Positions 44,553-53,733 of a stretch of DNA of 55,017 nt are shown one piece after another. The stretch comes from JBCBSZ01 sp039185015 (GTDB taxonomy: Bacteria > Actinomycetota > Acidimicrobiia > Acidimicrobiales > Poriferisodalaceae), in NCBI GenBank assembly GCA_039185015.1, contig JBCDAU010000037.1:1-55017 (forward strand), written 5' to 3'. Below the pieces are notes generated by a model, which was not told where the DNA came from, did no database searches, and saw only the letters and a program-made list of their open reading frames with translations. The translations under genes and the position numbers were made by a program. Within the stretch, counting starts at the first letter, position 1, and each line of letters opens with the position of its first letter.

Positions 44553-46184
44553 CTAGATGAAGGGTTGTTCGACGTACCGGCCGAAGACCTCGGCCAGGGC
44601 GTCGTTCACCTCGCCGACCGTCGCTCGACTCCGCACCGTGTCGATGAGCACCGGCATGAGGTTGACCTCGGGGTCGGCGGCCTGGCGCTTGAGCTCGACG
44701 AGCGCTGCGTCGACGGCGCCCTGGTCGCGGTCGGCCTTGACGGCTTGGAGGCGCTTGATCTGGCGCTGCTCGTCGTCGTTGGTGATCTTGAGCAGATCGA
44801 TCTGATCGTCGTCGTTGCCCTCGGTGTGGGCGTTCACGCCGACGATCACCCTCCGGCCGTCGTTCATGCGCCGCTCGAAGTCGTACGCGGCGTCAGCGAT
44901 CTCTCGCTGGTACCACCCGTCGTCAACGAGGCGGAACGCACCCTCGAGCATCGAGCCGTCGCCGGAGGCGTCGACGTGGGCGAAGATCTCCTCGGCCTGG
45001 CGCTCGATCTCGTCGGTGAGCGCCTCGACGTACCAGGAACCGCCGAGCGGGTCGGCCACGTTGGCGACGCCGGTCTCCTCGGCGATGACCTGTTGGGTGC
45101 GGAGCGCGATGCGGGCCGCCTTCTCGGTCGGCAGCGCGAGCGCCTCGTCCATCGAGTTGGTGTGGAGGCTCTGGGTGCCGCCGAGCACCCCGGCGAGCGC
45201 CTCGATGGCCGTGCGGGCGATGTTGACCTCTGGCTGCTGGGCGGTGAGGGACACACCGGCGGTCTGGGTGTGGAAGCGCATCAGCATCGACTTCTCGTCC
45301 TGCGCGCCGTACCGCTCCTTCATCCACCGGGCCCAGATCCGGCGAGCCGCCCGGTACTTGGCGATCTCCTCGAAGAAATCGACGTGCGCGTTGAAGAAGA
45401 AGCTGAGCCGCGGGGCGAACTCGTCGACGTCGAGACCCTCGCCCATCGCCGCTTCGACGTAGGCGAAGCCGTTGCCGAGGGTGAACGCCAGCTCCTGCGC
45501 GGCCGTCGAGCCGGCTTCACGGATGTGGTAGCCGGAGATCGAGACCGGGTGCCAGCGAGGCATCTCGGCCGCGCAGAACGAGATCGAGTTGGCGACCAGC
45601 CGCATGGACGGACGGGGCGGGAAGATCCACTCCTTCTGCGCCTGATACTCCTTCAAAATGTCGTTCTGCAGCGTCCCGCCGAGCTGAGAGCGAGCCGCGC
45701 CCTGGTCCTCGGCGTTGGCGATGAACATCGCGAAGATCGTCGCCGCCGGCGCGTTGATGGTCATCGACGTGGTGATGGCGCTGAGGTCGATGTCGGAGAA
45801 CAGCGTCGCCATGTCCTCGACCGTGTCGACGGCGACGCCGCACCGGCCGACCTCACCGATCGACATGACGTGATCGGAGTCGATCCCCATGAGCGTCGGC
45901 ATGTCGAAGGCAGTGGAGAGCCCGGTGCCGCCGGCGGCGAGGATGTCCTTGAAGCGGCGGTTGGTGTCCTCCGGGGTCCCGAACCCGGCGAACATCCGCA
46001 TGGTCCAGACCTTGGAGCGGTACATCGACGCGTACGGGCCGCGGGTGTACGGGTACTGGCCGGGGAACTCGCCGTCGTCGGGGCCGTAGACGGCATCGAC
46101 CGGAACGCCGGACATCGTGGTCCAGTCGGCGTCACGGATCTTCGACCCTTCGAAGGCCTGCTCCCACTCGTCGCGTCGCGTCAT
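44553..46184 (-). CDS. Acyl-CoA (methylmalonyl-CoA-type) mutase large subunit
   Basis: 543 residues, a complete TIM-barrel substrate domain: PYTRGPYASMYRSKVWTMRMFAGFGTPEDTNRRF, GLSTAFDMPTLMGIDSDH, NDILKEYQAQKEWIFPPRPSMRL, SISGYHIREAGSTAAQELAFTL, RFHTQTAGVSLTAQQP, and ETGVANVADPLGGSWYVE. The C-terminal B12-binding domain (DxHxxG) is absent, so it needs a separate small subunit, not in this window. The residue at the MCM Tyr89 position looks like Phe, as in isobutyryl-CoA mutase, while PSMRL keeps Arg. Carbon-skeleton rearrangement of a branched acyl-CoA. Confidence 0.9.
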   Translation of the reverse strand: MTRRDEWEQAFEGSKIRDADWTTMSGVPVDAVYGPDDGEFPGQYPYTRGPYASMYRSKVWTMRMFAGFGTPEDTNRRFKDILAAGGTGLSTAFDMPTLMGIDSDHVMSIGEVGRCGVAVDTVEDMATLFSDIDLSAITTSMTINAPAATIFAMFIANAEDQGAARSQLGGTLQNDILKEYQAQKEWIFPPRPSMRLVANSISFCAAEMPRWHPVSISGYHIREAGSTAAQELAFTLGNGFAYVEAAMGEGLDVDEFAPRLSFFFNAHVDFFEEIAKYRAARRIWARWMKERYGAQDEKSMLMRFHTQTAGVSLTAQQPEVNIARTAIEALAGVLGGTQSLHTNSMDEALALPTEKAARIALRTQQVIAEETGVANVADPLGGSWYVEALTDEIERQAEEIFAHVDASGDGSMLEGAFRLVDDGWYQREIADAAYDFERRMNDGRRVIVGVNAHTEGNDDDQIDLLKITNDDEQRQIKRLQAVKADRDQGAVDAALVELKRQAADPEVNLMPVLIDTVRSRATVGEVNDALAEVFGRYVEQPFI

Positions 46185-46436
46185 GCCCCGGATCCCCTCG
46201 TCGCTGCGTCTGCACGAGTGTAGGAGCGCACCCGGAACGCGACCCCATCCAGGCGACCCCGTTCATGGCGCCGAATCCGTCAAGTGATCCCCGCGCACCG
46301 TGGGTAAGGGTTTCGTTCAGAAACCGCGAGTAGTGGCCCACGTGGACGGTCAGTGACGATGGCCGCAGAACGATCAATCGCGATCTCTCCAGGGCGACGG
46401 GTGACGCAGACACCCATGTGATGGAGGAGAGAGACC
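46185..46436. promoter_or_regulatory. Long upstream region of the GSSWTK peptide gene
   Basis: 252 bases. It has a perfect inverted repeat GGTTTC-gttca-GAAACC (46309-46325) and, nearer the gene, GGGTG/CACCC arms in its leader. Either could be an operator or mRNA structure; no known riboswitch was recognised. Confidence 0.4.
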
Positions 46437-46565
46437 ATGGCGATCACCCCGAACGGCAGCAGCTGGACCAAGGGCAGCAGCTGGACCAAGGGCAGCAGCT
46501 GGACCAAGGGCAGCAGCTGGACCAAGGGCAGCTCCTGGACCAAGGGCAGCAGCTGGACCCGCTGA
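46437..46565 (+). CDS. 42-residue hexapeptide-repeat peptide (GSSWTK x6)
   Basis: MAITPN followed by six tandem GSSWTK units (last GSSWTR) and TGA. A strong GGAGGAG lies 7 nt before ATG 46437, far better than most starts in the window, so it is probably translated. The 18-bp units are nearly identical in DNA. Aromatic Trp every six residues plus Lys gives a cationic, amphipathic-looking chain with no signal peptide. It recalls the S-W-[ST]-G tails of some actinobacterial secreted subtilases. It ends 107 bp before the GGDEF-EAL gene on the same strand. Function unknown. Confidence 0.65.
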   Translation: MAITPNGSSWTKGSSWTKGSSWTKGSSWTKGSSWTKGSSWTR

Positions 46566-46672
46566 GCCCGGCCCGGCGCCGCTGAAGCCGGTCCCACGGT
46601 TCGTTCTGCTACGTTTCGTGGCGCTCGACCTACGAAGGGTCAGCGACCATCCCTCGAGACGGAGCGCATCGG

Positions 46673-49234
46673 TTGGGCCCGGCCGAAGCATCGACCTCGT
46701 CCGGCTCCGCGGCCGGTCGATTTCGCCACGTCTGGGCGCTCGGCGCGCTCCTCGCGGCGTGGGCCGCGATCGCGATCACCCTGACCGACGACAACTCCAC
46801 GGCCCTCGCCGACGTCGACGGAAGGGTCGGGTGGTTCGTCGCCCTCACGGTCGCGTTCTTGGCGACCGACGCCTCCATCTTCAGCCTCGAGGGCCGGCGT
46901 GAGGCCCACAGCATCTCGGTCGTGGAGCTCCCGCTCACGATCGGTCTGGTGCTGCTCTCGCCCGTCGCGCTCCTCGCGTCGCGATTGATCGGGTCCGGCG
47001 TCGCCCTCCTCGTGTTCCGTCGCTCCCGCGGCGTGAAGCTCGGCTACAACCTCGCCCTCTTCGCCGCCGAGACCGCGACCGCATCGCTGTTCGTGCGCGT
47101 GATCCTCGGGACGACCGAGCCGATGAGCGCCGCCGACTGGGTCGCGGTCGTCAGCGTCGTGCTCGTCGTCAACCAGCTCGCCGGCATGGTCACCGCGGCG
47201 GCGATCTCGCAGTTCGAGGACGATCACCTGAAGCGGCTCGGGCTGATCCTGCTCATCCAGGCGATCGCGAGCATCACCGCCAGCGGACTCGGCGCCGGCA
47301 TCACGGCCCTCGTCCTCGTCTCACCACCGCTCGGCATCTTCCCGCTGTTCGCCGTCATCGGCATCTTCATCGCGCTCCGCAACAGCACCTCACAGCTCCA
47401 ACGCCTGCAGGACCTGTCGAAGCTCTACGAGTTCACGGGCGCGGTGGGCAAGAACCTGCACCTCGAGCTGCTGGTCGCCGAGGCGCTCGCGCAGGCCCGC
47501 ATGCTCCTCCGAGCCGAACGGGCGCAGCTCGTCGTGCTCGACTCCGGCAGCGAGATCGAGCGCTCCGAGTACTTCGTCGACGACCAGGGCCGCCTGAGCC
47601 GCACGCCGCTCAGCGACGCCGAGCAGTGGCGGACGCTGGTACCCGAATGGGGCCCGGAGCTCATCGACGTCGACGATCCCGAGCGGCACTTCGCGACGAC
47701 GCACTTCCTCGGCTCCCGCGGCATCGACACCGCCGTGGTCGCCAAGCTCGACCTCGGCACCGATCTCCACGGCCTGTTCCTGGTCGCCAACCGTCGCGTC
47801 GGGGTCGAGCCCTTCCGCGAGCCCGAGACCGAGTTGCTCGCGGCGTTCGTGAACCACGTCGCGGTGACCCTCAGCAACGGCCTGCTGCTGCGCCGCCTGT
47901 CCGACCAGGCCGTTCACGACTCGCTCACCGGCCTGCCCAACCGCGTCATGTTCGAGCGTGAGATCGGGACGCTGCTCGACGACCCGACCGACCGGCAGTT
48001 CGCCGTCCTCCTCATGGATCTCGACCGGTTCAAGGAGGTCAACGACACCCTCGGCCACCAGACCGGCGACCTCGTGCTGCAGGAGGTCGCGATCCGGATC
48101 CGATCCGCGCTCCGGCCCGACGACCTCGTCGCCCGGATGGGTGGCGACGAGTTCGCTCTGCTCCTCCCCCGCACCGGCAGGATGGGAGCGGGTGCCGTCG
48201 CCGACCGCATCCTCGACGCGCTGCACGATCCGATCGAGCACGACGGGATGACGATCGCCATCGGCGCCAGCATCGGCATCGCCACGGCCCCGCAGCAGGG
48301 CACCGAGGCCGGCACGCTGCTGGCCCGGGCGGACGTCGCCATGTACGCCGCCAAGCGAGCACACGTCGGCTGGCGCGTCTACGACCCGAGTGAGGACACC
48401 AACAGCCCGCGTCGGCTCAGCATGTCGCACGACCTCCGCGAGGCGATCGGTCGCTCGGAGCTCGACGTCGCCTACCAGCCGATCTTCGACCCCGGCACCG
48501 GCCAGGTCGCGTGGGTCGAGGCGCTGACCCGCTGGCACCACCCGAAGTTCGGTCCGGTCGCCACGACCGATGTGATCGACCTCACCGACCAGCTCGGTCT
48601 GCTGCGCCAGCTCACCCGTCACGTCCTCGACGAGTCGCTCCGTCAGGCAGCCCGTTGGCGCGACGCCGGGCACGACGTCGGCGTCGCCGTCAACCTGACC
48701 GCCCGAGATCTCAGCGACCCGGCGTTCACGATCGAGGTGTCGGAGCTGCTGGCCCGCCACGGGACCGACCCCGGCGTGCTGCACCTCGAGCTGACCGAGT
48801 CGATGCTGCTCGCCGAGCCCGAGGCGACCATCCCGGTGCTCGAGTCGCTCAACGACCTGGGCGTCCGGCTCGCCGTCGACGACTTCGGCACGGGCTACTC
48901 CTCGCTGTCCTACCTCCGGCGGCTCCCGATCCACGAGCTCAAGATCGACCGCTCGTTCGTGATCGACCTGACCAACGACGACCGCGGCGAGGTGGTCGTC
49001 CGCTCGATCGTCGACCTCGGCCATGCCCTCGGGCTGAGGGTGGTCGCCGAGGGCGTGGAGGACGAGCGGATCGGACATCTCCTCGACGAGCTCGGCTGCG
49101 ACCTCGTCCAGGGCTTCGCCTTCGCACGGCCCTTCGCCGCGGACCGCTTCCTCGAGTGGATGGAGGAGCGGCAGGACACCGAGGTCGATCCCCGTCGCCG
49201 CCAGGACGTCGCCCGCCCAGCGATCGGCTCCTAG
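46673..49234 (+). CDS. Membrane GAF-GGDEF-EAL cyclic-di-GMP protein
   Basis: 853 residues from TTG 46673 with GGAG 9 nt upstream. N-terminal membrane sensor of about six to seven helices (1-245), GAF at about 265-410, GGDEF at about 420-580 with intact MGGDEF (about 489), and EAL at 600-840 with VEALTR (about 616), ELTES, DDFGTGYSS and KIDRSFV. Both active sites look intact, so it may make and degrade c-di-GMP, with GAF or the membrane part choosing. Follows the GSSWTK peptide gene. Confidence 0.9.
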   Translation: MGPAEASTSSGSAAGRFRHVWALGALLAAWAAIAITLTDDNSTALADVDGRVGWFVALTVAFLATDASIFSLEGRREAHSISVVELPLTIGLVLLSPVALLASRLIGSGVALLVFRRSRGVKLGYNLALFAAETATASLFVRVILGTTEPMSAADWVAVVSVVLVVNQLAGMVTAAAISQFEDDHLKRLGLILLIQAIASITASGLGAGITALVLVSPPLGIFPLFAVIGIFIALRNSTSQLQRLQDLSKLYEFTGAVGKNLHLELLVAEALAQARMLLRAERAQLVVLDSGSEIERSEYFVDDQGRLSRTPLSDAEQWRTLVPEWGPELIDVDDPERHFATTHFLGSRGIDTAVVAKLDLGTDLHGLFLVANRRVGVEPFREPETELLAAFVNHVAVTLSNGLLLRRLSDQAVHDSLTGLPNRVMFEREIGTLLDDPTDRQFAVLLMDLDRFKEVNDTLGHQTGDLVLQEVAIRIRSALRPDDLVARMGGDEFALLLPRTGRMGAGAVADRILDALHDPIEHDGMTIAIGASIGIATAPQQGTEAGTLLARADVAMYAAKRAHVGWRVYDPSEDTNSPRRLSMSHDLREAIGRSELDVAYQPIFDPGTGQVAWVEALTRWHHPKFGPVATTDVIDLTDQLGLLRQLTRHVLDESLRQAARWRDAGHDVGVAVNLTARDLSDPAFTIEVSELLARHGTDPGVLHLELTESMLLAEPEATIPVLESLNDLGVRLAVDDFGTGYSSLSYLRRLPIHELKIDRSFVIDLTNDDRGEVVVRSIVDLGHALGLRVVAEGVEDERIGHLLDELGCDLVQGFAFARPFAADRFLEWMEERQDTEVDPRRRQDVARPAIGS

Positions 49235-49241
49235 GGCGAAC

Positions 49242-50033
49242 TCAGTCCCCGAGCGCCTTCATGAACGACCAGAGGTGGCCCTCAGAGTCGACGACGCCGT
49301 ATTCGCGGTAGCCGTAGTCCTGGTCGACCGGTGCGTACCGGATCTCGGCGCCGCTCGATGCCGCGTGGGCGTGGTGCGCGTCGACGTCGTCGACGAGCAC
49401 GACCATCGACGAGGCCGATCCACCGAGGGTCGCGGGCGAGGCGAGACCCCACCGGGCCGACTCGGGATGGAGCCAGATGGTGCCGCCGCCGACGTCGATC
49501 TCGCCGTGGACGACGTTGCCGTCACCGTCGCGGAACAGCTCGCCCGGGCCGAGCCCGAACGCGGTGGTGAGGAACTCGTAGGCCGCGTCCAGGTCGGCGT
49601 ACACCAACGAGGCGATCGGTCGGTCGAGGTTCGTGTCCAGCATGTGCATGTCCTCCAGCACGTCGATGAGCTCGTCGGTGGGTTGCGGGTCGACGCTCAG
49701 CGCACCGACCAGTCGGGCGAGCCGGGCTCGCAGGCGGTTCTCGGCGGCGAGGCGGGCGTCGAGCGTCCGGAGGTGGTCGGTGATCACGTCACCGAGGCCG
49801 ACCCCGTCGTCCTCGAGGCTCGCCCTGACCCCGTCGAGGGGCAGGCCGAGCTGGCGCAGGAGGCAGATCCGGTAGAGCCGCTCGACCTCTGCGGCGCCGT
49901 AGAGCCGATGCCCGGCATCGGTCCGCCCGGCCGGGGTGAGCAGCCCGATCTCCTCGTAGTAGCGAAGCGTGCGAACGGTGACGCCGGTGGCGTCGGCCAG
50001 CTCACCGATCCTCGTCAGCGGAGATGCCCCCAT
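49242..50033 (-). CDS. MerR-family regulator fused to a VOC (glyoxalase-like) domain
   Basis: 263 residues. MerR helix-turn-helix at 4-75 (TRIGELADATGVTVRTLRYYEEIGLLTPAGRTDAGHRLYG), dimerisation helix to about 120, then a VOC domain (LVYADLDAAYEFLTTAFGL ... VVHGEIDVGGGTIWLHPE ... YGVVDSEGHLWSF) as the likely ligand sensor. The retained His/Glu positions could bind metal. ATG 50033 is fixed by TACGTT 6 nt upstream. It very likely controls its own promoter and perhaps the neighbouring reductases. Confidence 0.88.
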   Translation of the reverse strand: MGASPLTRIGELADATGVTVRTLRYYEEIGLLTPAGRTDAGHRLYGAAEVERLYRICLLRQLGLPLDGVRASLEDDGVGLGDVITDHLRTLDARLAAENRLRARLARLVGALSVDPQPTDELIDVLEDMHMLDTNLDRPIASLVYADLDAAYEFLTTAFGLGPGELFRDGDGNVVHGEIDVGGGTIWLHPESARWGLASPATLGGSASSMVVLVDDVDAHHAHAASSGAEIRYAPVDQDYGYREYGVVDSEGHLWSFMKALGD

Positions 50034-50070
50034 GGGGCGAACGTACGACCTCACGTCACGTGAGGTGCAA
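50034..50070 (-). promoter_or_regulatory. MerR-type promoter and operator
   Basis: On the minus strand: -35 TTGCAC (complement of 50065-50070), a 19-bp spacer, -10 TACGTT (complement of 50040-50045), then 6 nt to ATG. The palindrome CTCACGTCACGTGAG (50050-50064) fills the spacer. A 19-bp spacer with the operator inside is the hallmark of MerR-activated promoters. Confidence 0.8.
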
Positions 50071-50078
50071 GGACCTCG

Positions 50079-50669
50079 TCAGAGACGTCGGCGACCGAGC
50101 CGCTCCTCGACGTGCTCGAGGAACGCCACGCGCTCGTCGTTGCCCACCTGGTCGATGCCGTAGAGCGCGATCCACCTCGTGCGAGCGAACGGGTGGAGGA
50201 GCACGCGCAGGCCGCGGGTGATCAGCTTCTTGCCGGCCTCGCCCTGCAGCGAGTTCTGGAGCTTCGAGCTCCCGTGGGTGGTCACGACGATCAGTCGGCG
50301 CACGTTGGTCAAGCGGCCCCGGAGTCCGGTCGGTCCGTCGCTCAGGTCGTAGGCGACACCGGTGGTCCACACCCGGTCGAACCAGCCCCGGAGCATCGCC
50401 GGCTGCGAACCCCACCACGTGGGATAGACGAGCACCACGGCCTCGGCCCACCGCAACGCCTCGATGTGCGGGTCGCAGTCGGCGTCTCGGCGACCGTCCG
50501 CGTGGTCGCGCCACTCGTGCTCGGCGAGCTCGGGGCGGAACCCCTCGCCGTACAGGTCGACCAGACGGACCTCGTGCCCGCCGCGATCGAGACCACGGAT
50601 CGCCGCGTCGCGTGCGGCAGCGACGAGGCTGTCCTCGCAGGGATGGCAGTACACCACGAGCGCCCTCAC
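50079..50669 (-). CDS. Flavodoxin-fold NAD(P)H:quinone oxidoreductase family protein, copy A
   Basis: 196 residues. ALVVYCHPCEDSLVAAARDAAIRGL start, then VVLVYPTWWGSQPAMLRGWFDRVW, the conserved flavin/substrate loop of the NQO1/MdaB family, and VVTTHGSSKLQNSL. GTG 50669 overlaps the upstream copy's stop by 4 bp (GTGA). Reduces quinones or similar compounds with two electrons; cytoplasmic. Confidence 0.82.
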   Translation of the reverse strand: MRALVVYCHPCEDSLVAAARDAAIRGLDRGGHEVRLVDLYGEGFRPELAEHEWRDHADGRRDADCDPHIEALRWAEAVVLVYPTWWGSQPAMLRGWFDRVWTTGVAYDLSDGPTGLRGRLTNVRRLIVVTTHGSSKLQNSLQGEAGKKLITRGLRVLLHPFARTRWIALYGIDQVGNDERVAFLEHVEERLGRRRL

Positions 50670-51250
50670 CACCCGGCGAAGCCCTCCTCGACGCGGCGCA
50701 CGAACGCCTCGCACTCGGCCCGGTCCCGCTGCTCGATGCCGTGGAGCGCGTACCACGACGTCCGACATCGCGGGTTGCACATGAGGCGGAGGGTGCGGTT
50801 CACCGTCCGGCGGCCGCCGTCGCCCGACAGGCGGATGACCCAGCCCGGCGAGCCGGTGGTGGTCACGCCGGCGACCCGTCGGACGTGCCGGAGCCGGCTC
50901 GAGAGCTTGCCGTCGTCGAGGTCGAAGCCGACGCCGTGGACGAGCACCCGGTCGAACCAGCCCTTGAGCACGGCCGGCGGACCGAACCACCACGTCGGGA
51001 AGACGAAGGCCATGGCCTCGACCTCCTGGACGTCGGCCGCGTAGCGGGCGGCGATCGGCTCCGGTGGCGGATGGGGGTCGTGGTAGGCCACCCGCTCTTC
51101 CGCGCTCATGGCGGCGACGAACCCATCGGCCACGAGGTCGTGGCGGATCACCTCGTGCCCGGCACGCTCGAGGCCGACGATGGCGGCGTCCCGCAACGCG
51201 GCACTGAGGCTGTCCGGCCCGGGGTGGGCGTGCACGACGAGGACCTTCAT
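50666..51250 (-). CDS. Flavodoxin-fold NAD(P)H:quinone oxidoreductase family protein, copy B
   Basis: 194 residues. VLVVHAHPGPDSLSAALRDAAIVGL, MAFVFPTWWFGPPAVLKGWFDRVLVHGVGFDLDDGK and GVTTTGSPGWVIRL. Paralogue of copy A, overlapping it by 4 bp, so one transcript makes both; they may form a heterodimer, since NQO1-type enzymes are dimers. Divergent from the 1-Cys peroxiredoxin. Confidence 0.83.
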   Translation of the reverse strand: MKVLVVHAHPGPDSLSAALRDAAIVGLERAGHEVIRHDLVADGFVAAMSAEERVAYHDPHPPPEPIAARYAADVQEVEAMAFVFPTWWFGPPAVLKGWFDRVLVHGVGFDLDDGKLSSRLRHVRRVAGVTTTGSPGWVIRLSGDGGRRTVNRTLRLMCNPRCRTSWYALHGIEQRDRAECEAFVRRVEEGFAGW

Positions 51251-51352
51251 CGGCCCAAGCTAGCCCGGTGTGAAACTTGACCAAATCGATCGACTTTGTC
51301 CGTATCGCTGGATAGCGTTCGCCTCGACATCGTGAGCGAAGGAGATCCCCAC
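51251..51352. promoter_or_regulatory. Divergent promoter region, reductases / peroxiredoxin
   Basis: The inverted repeat GACCAAA...TTTGTC flanks tcgatcgac, followed by possible -10 TAGCGT. A GAAGGAG ribosome-binding site precedes the peroxiredoxin ATG. A shared redox-responsive operator is possible but unproven. Confidence 0.4.
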
Positions 51353-51985
<633 letters not shown>

Positions 51986-52006
51986 GTTGATCACCCGGGC
52001 GGGGAC

Positions 52007-53236
52007 TCAGATGACTGGCAGCTCGACGTGGACGGTGGCACCGGCACCGGGTTCGGACTCGATCCGGATGCCGCCGTCCATCGCGTGCACCAGCTGACGG
52101 GTGAGCGCGAGGCCCACGCCGGTGCCCTCGATGGCCGTCCCCTCGGCACCCAAGCGTTCGAACGGCTCGAACGCCGCCTCGACCCGGTCGGCGGGGATGC
52201 CCGGACCGTCGTCGGACACCGTGATCCGCCACCGGTCGGCGACGCGACACCCGTCCACGACCACGGTGCCGCCCGGGCGGCCGTACTTCACGCCGTTGGT
52301 CACCAGGTTCACGATCACCTGGACCAGCCGTCGCTCGTCGACCAGCACGTCGCAGATCGCGACCGGATGGCGGACCTCGATCGTCGCACCGTGTTCGTCC
52401 GCCAGTCGCCTCGCCATCTCGACTGCCGTCTGCACCGCCCGTTCGGGGTCGTGGCGGCCGAGCTCCAAACGGATACCACCGGCCTCGATGCGGCTGATGT
52501 CGAGCACGTCCTCCACGAGGGCGAGCAGGTGCCGGCCCGCACGGCCGATGTGGTCGACCGACTCGGCGTCGAGGTCCGAGGCCTCCAGCTCGAGCAGCTC
52601 GGCGAAGCCGAGGATCGCGTTGAGCGGGGTCCGGAGCTCGTGGGACATGCGGGAGAGGAAGTCACTCTTCGCCCGGCTGGCCTCCTCGGCCTGCCGGTTG
52701 GCGTGCTGCAGCTCGGTCACGAGGCTGGCGAGGCGGACCCGGTCGGCGACCCGGTCCGAGACGTCGCGGACGAAGGCGGTGTAGGCGACCTGATCGTCGA
52801 TCGGGGTCCGGGCGAGCGAGACCTCGACCGGGACGTTCGTCGAGTCGGCCCGCGCTGCGACCCACTCGACGCCCCGCAGCAGGACACGGGGACCGCCGCC
52901 GGAGCGCAGGAGCTGGACCAGCTGCGGCCGCCACTCGCCGTCGAGCAGGTCGGCGAGCGGCAGGCCGAGCAGGTCGCGGATCTCCGCACGGAAGAGTTCG
53001 AGCGCGGCGTTGTTGACCTGGCTGACCACGCCGTCGTGGTCCACGCCGATGACCGCATCGGGGGCCATGTGCAACATGGCCGTGGTCCGGTTGCGGCTGA
53101 GCGCCAGCTCACCGGCGACCTCGTCGGTCAACCACGGAGCATCCGGTAGACCTGCCAGCGCCGCATCCCTGACCCGTTCCATGTCGGGTTCATCGGCGGC
53201 CGCGGTCTCCGACTGAACCTCGCTGCGCTCCACCAC
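52007..53236 (-). CDS. PAS-domain hybrid-free sensor histidine kinase (soluble)
   Basis: 409 residues with no membrane helix. PAS domain at about 50-165 (MLHMAPDAVIGVDHDGVVSQVNNAALELF), coiled coil, H-box KSDFLSRMSHELRTPLNAILGFAELL, N-box QVIVNLVTNGVKYG, and G-boxes DDGPGIPAD, GTGVGLALTRQLV. GTG 53236 begins 1 nt after the stop of the preceding small membrane-protein gene. No response regulator is adjacent; it probably acts with a distant one or via that membrane partner. Confidence 0.9.
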   Translation of the reverse strand: MVERSEVQSETAAADEPDMERVRDAALAGLPDAPWLTDEVAGELALSRNRTTAMLHMAPDAVIGVDHDGVVSQVNNAALELFRAEIRDLLGLPLADLLDGEWRPQLVQLLRSGGGPRVLLRGVEWVAARADSTNVPVEVSLARTPIDDQVAYTAFVRDVSDRVADRVRLASLVTELQHANRQAEEASRAKSDFLSRMSHELRTPLNAILGFAELLELEASDLDAESVDHIGRAGRHLLALVEDVLDISRIEAGGIRLELGRHDPERAVQTAVEMARRLADEHGATIEVRHPVAICDVLVDERRLVQVIVNLVTNGVKYGRPGGTVVVDGCRVADRWRITVSDDGPGIPADRVEAAFEPFERLGAEGTAIEGTGVGLALTRQLVHAMDGGIRIESEPGAGATVHVELPVI

Positions 53237-53237
53237 G

Positions 53238-53621
53238 TCAGTCCGCCGCCGGTCGAGCGTCGTCGCCCAGGGCGTCCTCGGCATCGTCCACCGTGAGGTC
53301 GATGGAGGTGGCGAGGTCGATCTGCTCTGCCTCGGTCAGGTCGACCGCCTCGGAGGCGTCGCCACCGTCCTCACCCGACGTCGCCTCGGGGTCGGGCGTG
53401 AGGTCGACGAGCCGGAGGACGATCGCCTCGCGGAAGCCCTCCTCGACCTGCTCTCGACCCTTCCGTTCCGCCCGGAGCAGACGACGATCCGTCCCCCGCT
53501 CAGCGACCAACGATCGGGACAGGCCCGTGAGCGCGACCACGACGACGCCGACGACCAGCACGATCGCGAGTCCGGGCACGGCACCGACGGGCCGCTCCGC
53601 GGCCTGGGCGAGGATCTCCAC
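53238..53621 (-). CDS. Small single-pass membrane protein upstream of the PAS kinase
   Basis: About 127 residues from GTG 53621. One helix (GLAIVLVVGVVVVALTGLS), a basic juxtamembrane coiled-coil-like stretch (RRLLRAERKGREQVEEGFREAIVLR) and a very acidic tail (DPEATSGEDGGDASEAVDLTEAEQIDLATSIDLT). Translationally coupled to the soluble kinase, so it may tether or modulate it. The start is uncertain; family not recognised. Confidence 0.55.
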   Translation of the reverse strand: MEILAQAAERPVGAVPGLAIVLVVGVVVVALTGLSRSLVAERGTDRRLLRAERKGREQVEEGFREAIVLRLVDLTPDPEATSGEDGGDASEAVDLTEAEQIDLATSIDLTVDDAEDALGDDARPAAD

Positions 53622-53733
53622 ATCGGGTTGGTCGGCCGGACCGCCGAGCGGATGAGGCCCCCGAGCACGAGCGACGGCATCGCCCGAGCAGAGGCCGCCC
53701 GGATGCGACCAGCGACGCCACCGGTGTGCTCCG

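Noticed and set aside
46281..46310. Sigma-28-like promoter (TCAAG ... CCG) upstream of the GSSWTK peptide
   Set aside because: The second box is too poor a match and no motility gene is present here; not enough to call.
46185..46436. c-di-GMP riboswitch upstream of the GGDEF-EAL gene
   Set aside because: Hairpin arms are present but the conserved GEMM core was not found.
46374..46691. Minus-strand repeat protein (GPAAAL-type) opposite the GSSWTK gene
   Set aside because: It is the complement of the 18-bp repeat; the plus strand has the ribosome-binding site and start codon.
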